Below, piece after piece: positions 1-9,546 of a stretch of 64,000 nt of DNA. This DNA is from Blasia pusilla (taxonomy: Eukaryota > Marchantiophyta > Marchantiopsida > Blasiales). The stretch is taken from contig CM114274.1 in NCBI GenBank assembly GCA_050084515.1, positions 28,272,001 through 28,336,000 of the forward strand. The letters run 5' to 3'. Below the pieces are notes generated by a model. The model ran no database searches and was not told the DNA's origin. It saw only the letters and a list, made by a program, of their open reading frames with translations. Both the position numbers and the translations under genes were made by a program. Numbering within the stretch: position 1 is the stretch's first letter; every line of letters begins with the position of its first letter.

Positions 1-546
1 AGGCCGCATGGCTGTCCGCACTCCACATCCGTTAGGTCATCTACATCGTGAACTCACTGTACACACGTCTTTCTTGTCACTCACTTCTACGGATATGTGG
101 AAGTTGAATGACTCTCCATAACGTGCTTGTCGCCATCATGTTGCTATACTTCATACTTCCCAAAGACTTCTTTCTTCGTCAAACTTTATGCATCATTTCT
201 AGCTTCCTCCTATAACATCATTCTTATACAAAAGTATAGTAAGTATTCACTTTCTTATATAAAAGGATAGTAAGCGATATTTTCATATTCAATCCATTTA
301 ATATAAAAGCAAACCTAAAGAGAGGGCAAAGAAAGATAAAAACTTTCAAAAAAGGGAAGGAAAGTAAAATGCAAATGATAAGAAGTTAGCACAAACATCA
401 ACTCAACCACTTCCACCGATAACAACTTCAAGTTGAAATAAATTCGACAAGGACATTATTGGTGAGATGTGAATGAACTAAGAGTTGAGTGGCTCCAATC
501 CATTTTGGATTAATTCACAATGTGAATGTTATAATGCCATTGAGAG
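1..546. other. Left-edge spacer, no gene seen
   Basis: AT-rich sequence with no supported reading frame. It ends where the TGTC terminus of the LTR of retrotransposon copy D1 begins. No target-site duplication is obvious: the five bases before 547 (gagag) do not match those after 9546 (agatc). Confidence 0.5.
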
Positions 547-1057
547 TGTCACGTCTTTTAGGATAGATCGGTGAGATCTAGTAGAGCGCCTCCGTGAGTA
601 GCGGAAGACATGCTCAGTAGGTCGAGGATGACCTGCTGAGGCCCTAGGAAACCTGAGAGAGCAAGTTTCCCCTTCGTTTCGGTTCATTTGAAGCCATATT
701 GAGGAACTTATTATTTTAGGTATTTTGAGTATATGGTCGACTTTCTATTTTTGGTAAGTGGCCATTGACCTCCTACATCAGATCAAGAGCCAAGGAAGTG
801 ACCTGGGAGCATAGGTTACCATGGAGAGAGCTTGGGAGAGGGGAAGTGTATACCTCAAGGAGAGAGAGCTTGAAAGTTCATTCTCTCTTTGTTGAACCTC
901 TTGGCATGAGGCGGCGGAGCTATGGTCTTGCTTGCCTTGTGTGTGTAACCCAAGCCTCTCATTAGGAGAGTGGGTTTGGTTTGAAATTGAGAGAGGCATG
1001 TGAGAGTGCACACATGTGAAAACTATGGTGTTGTGAGAGAGATTGGATGATATTTTA
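547..1057 (+). repeat. 5' LTR of D1, conserved part
   Basis: Starts TGTCACGTCTTTTAGG and matches the 3' LTR at 8955-9420, the D2 LTR at 39672-40192 (reverse) and the LTR block at 24165-25897 (reverse). It includes a segment near 840-900 rich in gagaga and a run ending gattggatgatatttta. After 1057 it continues into caaagagagaatgagtgag, as in the 25 kb LTR block, whereas the 3' LTRs of D1 and D2 switch at this point to a 126-bp tail. The 5' LTR may therefore be of a longer, related LTR type. Long open frames across it, such as the antisense one at 778-1587, are chance. Confidence 0.75.
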
Positions 1058-2640
1058 CAAAGAGAGAATGAGTGAGTGAGTGAGTGAGAGAGCTTCATGG
1101 GGGAGCTCGCTGGTTGCTCGATGTTTGGTGCAGGTTGGGGGACGGTCTTCCCCGCTTCATGGCTCATGGGAGTGCTCACCGGAGCAAGAGCCATACGAGT
1201 TTGCTGTTTTGCTTTGCTGTTTTTTTGTACAGGGGAGTGGCACGCGGAAGAGTTGCCCCATTTTTTATAGGAATTGAGTATGGGGGCAGATTTCTCCATG
1301 CCGGTGCTCTCAAAGCACCATGTAGCTTGCTGATTTGTGTTCTTGCAGGTTTTACATTTTTGTTGGGAGAAATCAGCGCGGAAGCGTTGCTGAATTTTGT
1401 GTAGGAGAACGAGACATTGGGCTTTACGACAGTCCCCGTCTATTGTTACTGGAATGTTTGATTCCAAATATTTTTTGACGCCGTTGTAGATCGTGAAGCT
1501 GTGTACGCTGAGCAACAAAGGATACGCCATTTTGAGTTTTGAGCAAAAAGTTATGGTCAATCTTGCAAAATTGCCATTGCAAGGCAATTTTTAGGGTTAA
1601 ATTGTTCAAACCCTAAACCAGCCATCGCACCGGTGGCGGCCGTCGCTGTCATAATCACCATCAACGACCCACCGTCAATGGTCAACCATCACCACCAATG
1701 GTCAACCGTCACCGTCGACGGTCCATTGTCGGCCGCTGCCGCCGCCTGGCGCTGCTTAGAGCCACGTTCGGTTGTTGTCCACCCTGTGGTTTCCATTAGC
1801 GCCATCACGGAGTGGAGGGTCTTCCACGACCACCGTTGATTCTCCGACTTGCGCCGCCATCACGTTATTTGGATTGGCCGCCTATGTCATCGCAGTTTCG
1901 TCATCAACTAGTGAAGGTAGGTGACCTGGGGTTATGGTGTTTGAGTTTTCATTTCATGTTGCTATGTTGTGATTGGTAGCCGCTCTATGGCGATCAAATA
2001 CCATGCCGTGACGCCACAGCCGCAACGCGCCCCCGATTGTCTGGTCGTGCCGCTTGTGGCCGCACCACACCTTCTCGATCGCGGAGCCGCTCCTTCACTA
2101 AAGTGCAGAGCATGTGAATTGCTGATCAAGGAGGGTATGTCGTCGAGTGCCACACCCCATTTCCGAGTGCCATGACGTTTGTAGCCATTCCGTGCCGCCA
2201 GTACCACACCGGACGGCCGAACATGCACCCCGTATCGAGGAGGTTGAGCAGCGTCAGTACGAGAGGAGTACGACTTGTTGATTGGAGGAGTTGTCTTCGC
2301 CACCGAGTTAGGGTTGAGATTTGCAGTTGAAGAGGAGCGACATCAAAATTATTGTTAGGTTATCCATTCTGGTCTCTTATCCTACACGTGTGAGGGATTT
2401 ATGGATATTGGGAAGTTATTTGGGATATTGGGTTTCGTGCTGATGCTAGGAGCATCGATGATGTATGGGTTTAGGGGACATAGACCTGTGTGGGATGTCC
2501 ACAGTTGAGGATGGTTTGTCGATGAGCCGATATATCAGTTGATTTGCCGCACCACACTGCTTGTTGCCACACAGCACACGTTTCAATGAGAGAGTGTAGA
2601 TTGAGTGCCGCATGTTTAGTTTGAGTGATTGAGGGATTAC
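1058..2640 (+). other. LTR continuation / untranslated leader of D1
   Basis: 1058-1640 is homologous, with many differences, to the minus-strand sequence 25345-24670 next to another LTR. It therefore belongs to the long LTR version or its leader. It contains GC-rich CACC/GTCAAC stretches near 1630-1830. No tRNA primer-binding site could be recognised, so the LTR/leader boundary is not set. 1640-2640 shows no supported gene. Confidence 0.45.
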
Positions 2641-2658
2641 TCACAAGATTGAGAGTGA

Positions 2659-4335
2659 TTGTGTGAGAAGGGCACGAGGGCCATCACGGCGTCCTTTCGG
2701 GATTTTGAGAGGCGAGGTAGTGGACTTGAGAGTAGCTCTAGAGGGTTTATTCGGAGTGGTGCGAGGTTTCGAGGGTCTCCACGTGAGAGACCACCTCGAT
2801 CTCCTTGTGTGTCATCTTCAAACGAGGGGGAGTGTGTAGAGGAGTGTGTTAGTGATCCACCGTACACATTGAGTGGTCCTACCATTTGGGCTTACGAGAT
2901 GGACGACCGAGGTAGAGGACCACGTAGGTTTTCAGGTGATGAAGGCACTATAGAGCTAAACGACTTCATTGCGAAGTTTAGGAGTTGGTGTGACTCACAG
3001 CGGGCTAGGAACTCTAGAGAGTTCAACCCATTTAAACCATGGAAAGGTATGTTCCAACATTTAGAGGGGGCTCCCATGGACGATAACCATGAGTTCTCCC
3101 ACAGATATGTCCAGGAGATTGAGGCATGGCGACTCTACTATGACCCACACTATGTGTCATGGACGGAGCCATTCCCAGATGAGGAGGAGGAGTCAGGAGA
3201 GGCTACTTCCTCTTCCACTAGTAATGTTTTAGGAGGGGTCATTCACACTGGAGCAGTTGCAGCGTCTAGTCACGTTCGTCTGAGGTGTAACCCGGTGGTT
3301 GAGTTCTTCGCTCAGTTGAGGGCGAGCTACCAAGGGTTACGGACAGAGAAGTTGCGGCGCATCCACGACTTCTAGAGGCGCCTGGGTGAGATTTTGCATG
3401 AGGCTTACACTTGCTTGCTCCGGTTGATCAACGTCACTCAGGGGTGACAGAGGCTCAGGCTATCTAGTCATGGTACGCGATGCTAGAATGGACCCTGCAG
3501 ACATGGGTGTGGGAGGGGTTGCTTCTTATGAACACCTCCCCTACGTTGAGAGATGTTTTTAGGACCGTCGAGAACATTGAGCTCAACATGGCGGAGGAGA
3601 GCGTAGCCACCATGGGTTTTGAACGAGAGCAGTCATGATTGTCTGCACCACCAGTGCAGCAATGTGGACTCCAAGATAGGTCGACTATCGCACCACAAGC
3701 TCGGGGAGGATATCGAGAGGTCGTGTCATAGAGACTTGCGCCTTCATATGCGGCTCAGCAACAGTCGCCTACAATTACTTGTTGGTCATGTGGTGGAGCC
3801 CATCATCAGCGTGATTGCACTTGTCAAGATCATGGAGGTGTGCTTCAACATGGAGGAGGAGATGGTGCTATACCTAGAGGTTATCAGTGTGACTATTTTC
3901 AGAAGTATGGTCATATACGCGCCTAATGTTTCAGTTTACACCCTGAGTTACGTCAAGACCGAGGGCCACAGAGGGCACCAAAGCGAGTAGCCGGTCTGGG
4001 TGGGCCTAGAGATTGTGCACTAGGTGGTCCCGTTGGGAAGAGGAGCTGGAGTTGCCCGACAGGGTGGTGGAGCAGCCCGTGGAGGAGGTAGAGTCCCACC
4101 ATCTAGACGCATCGAGGGAGACGCCGGGCGTGAGGCTGGGATGGTTGCTCAGATACAGCAGCTACAAGAGCAGATTTCCACTATGGCGTTGAGGTTACCC
4201 GATGCCGGATCTGTGGCATCGACATCATATGGAGCAACCAGAGATATGGAGGATCTTGGTTGGATGTGCGGGGTTGCCCAAATGGAGGCCGCCACAGTTG
4301 TGACGCATGGAGCAGCCGTAGAGTTGTATCCATAG
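2659..4335 (+). pseudogene. gag: gag of D1 (capsid-like region and CCHC knuckles), broken
   Basis: 2659-3375 is an open frame whose second half (from PYTLSGPT at about residue 72) matches D2 gag at 47480-46914, including the MDDRGRGPRRF and FQHLEGAP segments. It ends at TAG 3373-3375, where D2 has CAG, so the stop is a C-to-T change. Homology continues past it. A knuckle-like CWSCGGAHHQRDC lies at 3780-3818 and a second one near 3893-3936 has lost one cysteine and gained a stop. 4024-4335 encodes a Gly/Arg-rich stretch and a short helical segment also present in D2. Gag packages the RNA; this copy cannot make it. Homology to a named gag family is inferred from position and the knuckles. Confidence 0.7.
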
Positions 4336-4380
4336 CGAGGGGAAGCCAGGAAATAGACCAGGCTTCCTCAGTCTTTCACA

Positions 4381-5200
4381 TTGTACGAGGCGATGAGGAC
4401 CCCATCGATGGGTCCTGATGAGAGTTCTCGGAGAGTTGGTGGTGTTATTGGTATGCAAGCACAAAGGGGAATGGGAGAAATGAGTGCGACGACTCCTATT
4501 GTTGATGCTAAGGAGGAGCATGTGTCGAGTATGATTTTGGGGGCAGCCACAATGGTGTACCGTGCTCCGCTCTTTTCTGCTTCCGATGTTGTGACATTGG
4601 GAGGTACGCCCGCTGAGGTGTTCCGGCTGGCCGCTACACTATGTGAGCGTGGAGTTGGAGTTTTTGCATCAAGTTCAAAGGTGATTGCATAGGAGGTGAT
4701 GGATATGCCCTTGGAGCGGATGCTCGGGCCGTCCACATCAGATTCATGGCAGGCTGTGGCTGCTAAGATGACGGAGATACCCGCTAGATCCGCAATAGAG
4801 CGTGCCATGGCGTCTCCTGTTGTTGTGTTGTTGGATAATCGGGGAGAGGTCTTCCAGTTGGTGAGTCTCGGAGGTAGAGCTTTTAGTCTGTATCGCGTCT
4901 TGTTGGATTCAGGAGCGCAATCCGTGATGTTGGGGAAAGCGTCATTCAGAGGATTGGGCTTGACAAGAGCCAATGTGGAGCATTGTCCATTCCCAATACA
5001 GACATCCTTAGGTGGAGCAAGTACCATAGAGTATATCATCCGATAGGAGATCTTGGTGAGGATTCGCTTGGGACATCCTACAGATGAGTCCGTGGTGCGA
5101 GCCAAGGCCATAGTGACTGATGCAGACTCCTACACCGTCTTAGTTGGTGGAGCAGTGTTATACCCAAAGGGGCTTTCCTTGGATTATTGGGAGGAGTCAA
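4381..5200 (+). pseudogene. Retropepsin-like aspartic protease of D1
   Basis: The frame at 4696-5046 carries LLDSGAQSVMLGKA, the catalytic Asp-Ser-Gly loop of retroviral-type aspartic proteases that cut the polyprotein. The second half continues at 5053 after an in-frame stop (TAG at 5044-5046), with DADSYTVLVGGAVLYPKG corresponding to the C-terminal hydrophobic core and flap side. The same segment in D2 is at 45790-45154. The enzyme is presumed to work as a homodimer. Stops at 4690-4692 and 5044-5046 break the polyprotein. Confidence 0.75.
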
Positions 5201-5585
5201 TATCCTACACACCAGGATGGCAGTCAGATGATGGGTGCCTTAGCTCATTACCCGTTCGATTCACAAGTGCAGTGATTGAGCAACGGCCAAGAGAGATGGC
5301 AACCTTAGCAGCATTTAGTAGTGCCATTACTTGGCCTACTGATTTGATTGAGGGATATGTCCATGCAGAGGATACTCCCATTCTTGACATTTCTATGGAG
5401 AGGAGTGTCATGGTAGCCGCATCAGTCCGTGGAGGAGAGGTGCCGCTTTGGGGCTCGATTGAGGAGCTTCGACGCTTAGCCATTGAGCATGTGCAGACCA
5501 CGTGGAGCGAGACGTTTGCACTAGAGTGTGACAGGTTAGAGGAACCCCAGGTAGGTAGGAGTGATGCTATGACCCCTTTGGATAC
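5200..5585 (+). pseudogene. Protease-methyltransferase linker of D1
   Basis: Open frame of about 130 residues continuing from the protease, conserved in D2 (45154-44775). No domain recognised. The conserved segment PLDTTPIVW at its end leads straight into the methyltransferase. It may be a spacer or an unrecognised regulatory domain. Confidence 0.5.
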
Positions 5586-6545
5586 CACCCCGATTGTGTG
5601 GTGAATCCCAGAGAAGGGTATTTGGGTGTTGGATCTCTTTGGAGGGATCAGCACTAGATTAGGTTGGAGTGCGCATGCAACAGTACCTGTATGTGGAGAT
5701 TGATGATGTTGCGAGGCGCACTTCACTTCACCATGTGGCGCAATCACGCCTCCGTTTTCCCGACTTATTGTATGTGTTGGCCATTCAGGGTTACCAGAGT
5801 TCCTTTCCGAGGGACAATTTATTGTTGGGGGCGCAGGACTTGGAGCGAGTAGGCACCATAAACTTGGTCATTGCTGGTTGGTCATCTCAGGATCAGTCGA
5901 GTGCTGGACGGGATAGCGGATTAGCTGACTCTCAATCCAAGTTGTTTTGGGAGATGATGCGGATCTTGCGACACTCGCAGGAGCATCAGTCTCATCCTCC
6001 AACATACATTCTGGAGAATGTACCAATTTTGGGGGATTTGAGGTCCCATGTGGTGATCTGTGCACATCAAGTGCGCTCATAGATCGGCCCGGCAGTTTTG
6101 TTGGATGCGGCGAGTGTGGGTTCACGAGCACATCGCCCGTGTCTTTGGTGGATCAACTTGGTATTGGTACCACACGAGGTGTTGCGGAGGGCATATGCGA
6201 GAGTGGAGTGCCCCTCCGATTTGTTGGTGGATTTTGTATTCGATCCGGGTTGTTGATCATAGGCAGTGAGGCTAGATGATCGACCGCCATTCACTTTGGT
6301 CAACAGGATTGGTAGGCCATGGGCAGCCTTCCCACATTGGTGAGTTTTCTCGCTTCCTATGCATTCAAGGATGACCAAGTATAGAGGTTGGTGGAGCCCA
6401 ACGCCGATGAGCGAGAGCGAGCAATGGGATTCTCCACAGGAAGGACGGTAGTACCGTCACTATCAGAGGCATCACGACATTATGTCTTTGGTTAGGCGAT
6501 GGACCTTAACTGCTTGACATGGATTTTCAACTTAGGAGTAGTTGA
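5586..6545 (+). pseudogene. C5-cytosine DNA methyltransferase of D1, catalytic cysteine lost
   Basis: Cytosine-5 methyltransferases transfer a methyl group from S-adenosylmethionine to cytosine in DNA. Motif I, VLDLFGGIST, is at about 5627-5656. The motif IV region reads GWSSQDQSS at 5876-5902, where D2 has GWPCQGQSS, so the catalytic Cys codon (5885-5887) is now TCT. Motif VI YILENVPILG is at about 6004-6033. A motif VIII-like block follows near 6110-6160. The motif IX/X region, with GF-S/P-TG and a degraded LGQAMDLNCLTW, is at 6424-6525. The motif VIII spacing (AHRP..WWTNL in D2) resembles the DNMT3/DRM type more than DNMT1, but this needs a tree. Several frame changes; dead copy. Confidence 0.85.
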
Positions 6546-6841
6546 GCTACGTTGTTTGAGGATGCGACATATCATAGTTGTTGCGTTGGTGAGCCCCATG
6601 CATACCGAGACGATTGAGGCAATGGCTGGGGGCGAGACCCGAGGAGAACGACACACTAGGGGTGATCAGGAGAGACACCTTTGGACTTCTTGGGATGTTT
6701 TGCATGTGTGCAAGGAGATGATAGCCACAGCATTGAGTGTGGTTCCGAGTACTGCACATGGAGATGAGAGTTCTATTGTCCAAAAGGGTTGCACCATAGC
6801 AACCACCGACATCCGCGCCGGAGAGTCCTACCATAGTCACG
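6546..6841 (+). other. Region between methyltransferase and RT in D1
   Basis: Homologous to D2 around 43470-43760 but without a clear domain. Reading frames are broken by stops. It is probably the degraded polyprotein linker. Confidence 0.35.
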
Positions 6842-7310
6842 ATGGAGACTTGGGAGCTAGATATGGACCCTAAGTTGAAAGGAGGAGAGCGGCGTCGCAT
6901 ACACCAGTTCCTTAAGATTTATAGGAGGTGTTTTGCATTTAGTATGTATGATTTGGGTATGCTGAAGGGTCCAAGGATCCGCATTAAGTTGTCGAGTGAT
7001 ACGCCGATCTTCCGTCGACCCTACAGGTACAGTGATATGGAGAGGGCTCTGATTTAGAGTAGGCGCCATGACTTGGTTGGAGCAGAACTAGTGGAGATGT
7101 CGCATGGAGAGTATGCATCTGCCACTATCATGCCCGCCAAGAAGGATGTCCATGGAAACTAGACAAATAGGCGGATGTGTGGAGATTACCAACTTGTCAA
7201 TCGGCAGACAAAGTCCGATAGGTAAGCCATACCCACCCATGATGAGATCTCTGATGCAATTGGGCATGCAAAGGTCTTCAGTTCATTGGATTTGCGAGCG
7301 AGACGGTTCC
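6842..7310 (+). pseudogene. Reverse transcriptase N-terminal fragment of D1
   Basis: Encodes the entry segment of RT (METWELDMDP, then DTPIFRRPYRYS, then SATIMPAKKD and RRMCGDYQLVNRQTKSD), equivalent to D2 43467-43000. It breaks off at FSSLDLRA near 7290-7300 and runs directly into integrase. The YxDD active site, RT thumb and all of RNase H, about 1.2 kb in D2, are missing. Stops at 7057, near 7160 and near 7220 (tag/taa) also interrupt it. Confidence 0.75.
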
Positions 7311-7329
7311 GGTGGGAGGGCATACAGGT

Positions 7330-8165
7330 GTTGCGAGTGTGGGGGGATGGTAGAGTGCCTGTAGTGTCCCATCCTTTGTAGAGAGCACGTTTGTTGCGTC
7401 ATGCCCACGAGGAGTTGGGTCATTTTGGAGTGAAGCGAACGTACAGCTTGCTCCAGATTCAATATTGGTGGCGAGGCATGCAGATTGACGTTCAACAGTT
7501 TGTTGCTAGATGCATGGTATGTGATCGAGACCGAGCATGGTTCAATGCTCCGACTCCACAGTTGTATCCACTTCCGATCATGGGTTTGGGTTATAGATGG
7601 ATTTTGGATTTTGCAAGACCTTTTCCTGTGACAGAGCGCCATAGTCATTATGTGTTGGTGATGGTCGAGCACTTCTCGAAGTGGATAGAGTTGGTTGCAT
7701 TTCCTGACAAAGCGAGTGAGGGAGTAGCGTATGCCTTCCTAGATCAAGTGCTGAGTCATTACGGCACCCCAGCTGAGGTGTTGACAAACTAGGATACAGA
7801 GTTCCGTGGGGAGTTTCAGGCCTTGTGTGATCACGCATTGATCGATCACCACACTACTTCGCGAGATCATCCTTAGGCGGATGGACTAGCGGAGCCGGTT
7901 GTGCAGACGGTGAAGAGAGGACTACGCAAGTATGGCTTGCAGAGAGGCCACCTAGGAGATTGGGACCTTTAGTTGCCGTGGTTGGCAATAGGATACAGAT
8001 TCAACAAGTAGGCATCCTGAACGTCTTTCTCATTGTACTTGTTTCTTTATGGCCGAGAGTCAGACTTACTTGCGTCCATTCGTCAAGATGTTGGTAAGAT
8101 GTTGAACCTTGATAACCGTGATGTATGGATGCGAGCATGTTCTTAGAGGGTTGAGGTTTTTTGGA
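7330..8165 (+). pseudogene. Integrase (HHCC and catalytic core) of D1
   Basis: The zinc-binding domain shows RHAHEELGHFGVKR followed by CMVCDRDR (His-His-Cys-Cys). The catalytic core begins at GYRWILDF (first Asp), has the second Asp in DTEFRGEF just after a TAG at 7790-7792, and the Glu in ADGLAEPVVQ near 7880. A TAG interrupts HP-ADGL, where CAG is expected. Integrase joins the cDNA to chromosomal DNA. Further stops near 7970-8030. Confidence 0.8.
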
Positions 8166-8167
8166 GA

Positions 8168-8480
8168 GTGATGCCCATGGCTTTTGAGAACTTGGCGGTT
8201 GCGCAACATCGGGATACGTTGTGGTATGCAACTATTCGGGGAGGTGGTTATCAACCTAGTATCGAGAGGTTTCATCTAGGAGACTATGTCTACTTGCAGC
8301 AATCGGCACCCACGACATTGGATGTGACTGCAGGACGCACCATCTTGAGAGTGCGTGAGGTTTTACCATCAAGTGTTCTCTTATTGGAGGGACGCGATGG
8401 TATGGTTTGGAAGGAACATGTGCATAACCGTGCGTCATGTCATCTTCCAAAAATTGAAGATACAATTGATGCAAGCTTAG
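8168..8480 (+). pseudogene. Integrase C-terminal domain of D1
   Basis: Open frame with FHLGDYVYLQQ, then RTILRVREVLPSSVLLLEGRDG and CHLPKIEDT. The G-D-V/Y strand and the R-V-R-E-V-(x)n-L-L-E-G pattern fit the SH3-like, GPY/F-type end of gypsy integrases, which binds LTR DNA. Closely matched by D2 40974-40640. No chromodomain follows; a PHD finger takes its place. Confidence 0.7.
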
Positions 8481-8700
8481 CAATAGTTCCTATAGGCTTG
8501 CGGTGTATGTTGTGTGGTTCCGCCCGTGATGCAGGCACTATGCTAGTCTATGATGGATGTTCGAGAGGATGGCATATGGCATGTTTAACACCACCTCTCA
8601 CTAGGGTTCGTGAGGGACGATAGATGTATCCCATATGTACATAGCGTAGGCAGTTCTACATTCCGACTTGTGTCTGTGACATGGATGACAAGAAGGCAGC
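8480..8700 (+). pseudogene. PHD finger at the C-terminus of the D1 integrase
   Basis: A PHD finger is a C4-H-C3 zinc fold that usually reads histone H3 tails. Visible here: Cys-x2-Cys (8504-8515), then YDGC (first Cys of the pair is Tyr, codon 8549-8551), GWH (His 8573-8575), MACLTPPLT, then a position that is TAG where D2 has Trp, and a terminal Cys. D2 supplies the opposite set: it has CDGC and WMCLRC but Tyr for the His. Each defect is explained by one C-to-T or G-to-A change, so both descend from an element with a canonical finger. Placement after integrase parallels the chromodomain of chromoviruses and suggests target-site choice (inference). Confidence 0.8.
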
Positions 8701-8826
8701 TAACGATGGGGCCACATGAGCACCCGAACTTCTTGCTCTTAGCGTCCGAGAGATGTATGTCATGGTAGGTAGGGATAGATGGCTATCTGGAGTTAGAGGG
8801 ATCTAACCACCAGCTAGGGGGACGAT

Positions 8827-8952
8827 TGGAGATATTTGGTACTTCTTGTCTCATTGTTTGGATGCCATGAGTTAACATGGGATCGTGCGTGTTTGTGTGT
8901 GTGTTTGGGTGACAGGGATGTATATTGTGTAGCAATGTGTATACGCACGACA
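8827..8952 (+). repeat. Internal copy of the LTR tail in D1
   Basis: 126 bp running from tggagatatttgg to cgcacgaca, nearly identical to the last 126 bp of the 3' LTR (9421-9546). It is preceded by a purine-rich run (ctagggggacgat), a plausible polypurine tract. D2 has the same arrangement at 40193-40320. It contains a TG-rich stretch (tgcgtgtttgtgtgtgtgttt). Confidence 0.75.
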
Positions 8953-8954
8953 AT

Positions 8955-9546
8955 TGTCACGTCTTTTAGGATAGATCGGTGAGATCTAGTAGATCGCTTT
9001 CGTGAGTAGTGGAGGGCAGGTTCAATAGATTGAGGATGACCTGCTGCGGCCTCGAGAAACCTGAGAGAGCAGGTTTCCCCTTCGTTTCGGCTCATTTGGA
9101 GCCATATTGAGGAACTTACTATTTTAGGTATTTTGAGTATATGATCGACTTTCAATTTTTGGTAAGTGGCCCTTGACCTCCTACATTAGGTCAAGAGCCA
9201 AGGAGGTGACCTGAGAGCATAGGTTACCATGGAGAGAGCTTGGGAGAGGGGAGAGGTATACCTCAAGGAGAGAGAGCTTGAGAGCTCATTCTCTCTTTGT
9301 TGAACCTCTTGGCATGAGGCGGAGGAGCTATGGTCTTACTTGCCTTGTGTGTGAAAGACATGTGAGAGTGCACACATGTGAGAACTATGGTGTTGTGAGA
9401 GAGGTTGGATGATATTTTATTGGAGATATTTTGGTACTTCTTGTCTCATTGTTTGGATGCCATGAGTTAGCATGAGATTGTGCGTGTTTGTGTGTGTGTT
9501 CGGTGACAACAATGTATGTTGTGTAGCGATGTGTATGCGCACGACA
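8955..9546 (+). repeat. 3' LTR of D1
   Basis: 592 bp beginning TGTCACGTC and ending GCGCACGACA, giving terminal inverted TGTC...GACA. The first about 465 bp match 547-1057 except that the 5' copy carries extra sequence near 945-1000. The final 126 bp match the internal copy just upstream. Confidence 0.75.

Larger units (their letters stand above)
547..9546 (+). mobile_element. Ty3/gypsy retrotransposon encoding DNA methyltransferase and PHD finger (copy D1, decayed)
   Basis: Order along the plus strand: LTR (TGTC start), leader, gag, aspartic protease, C5-cytosine methyltransferase, N-terminal RT fragment, integrase, PHD finger, LTR (GACA end). Protease before RT and integrase last give the Ty3/gypsy order. 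Every domain is interrupted by stops or frameshifts, and the RT catalytic core plus RNase H are deleted near 7300, so the copy is dead. Copy D2 at 39558-48300 on the other strand has the same domains and shows what D1 has lost. The methyltransferase sits between protease and RT, a position where I know of no host domain in ordinary plant gypsy elements. Confidence 0.85.

Noticed and set aside
778-1587. 269-codon open frame on the minus strand
   Set aside because: It runs antisense through the LTR, its sequence is simple (gaga/ctct-rich), and related frames recur only where the LTR recurs.
3373-3375. Programmed stop readthrough between gag parts in D1
   Set aside because: D2 has CAG at this position and many other stops show the same C-to-T origin, so ordinary decay explains it.
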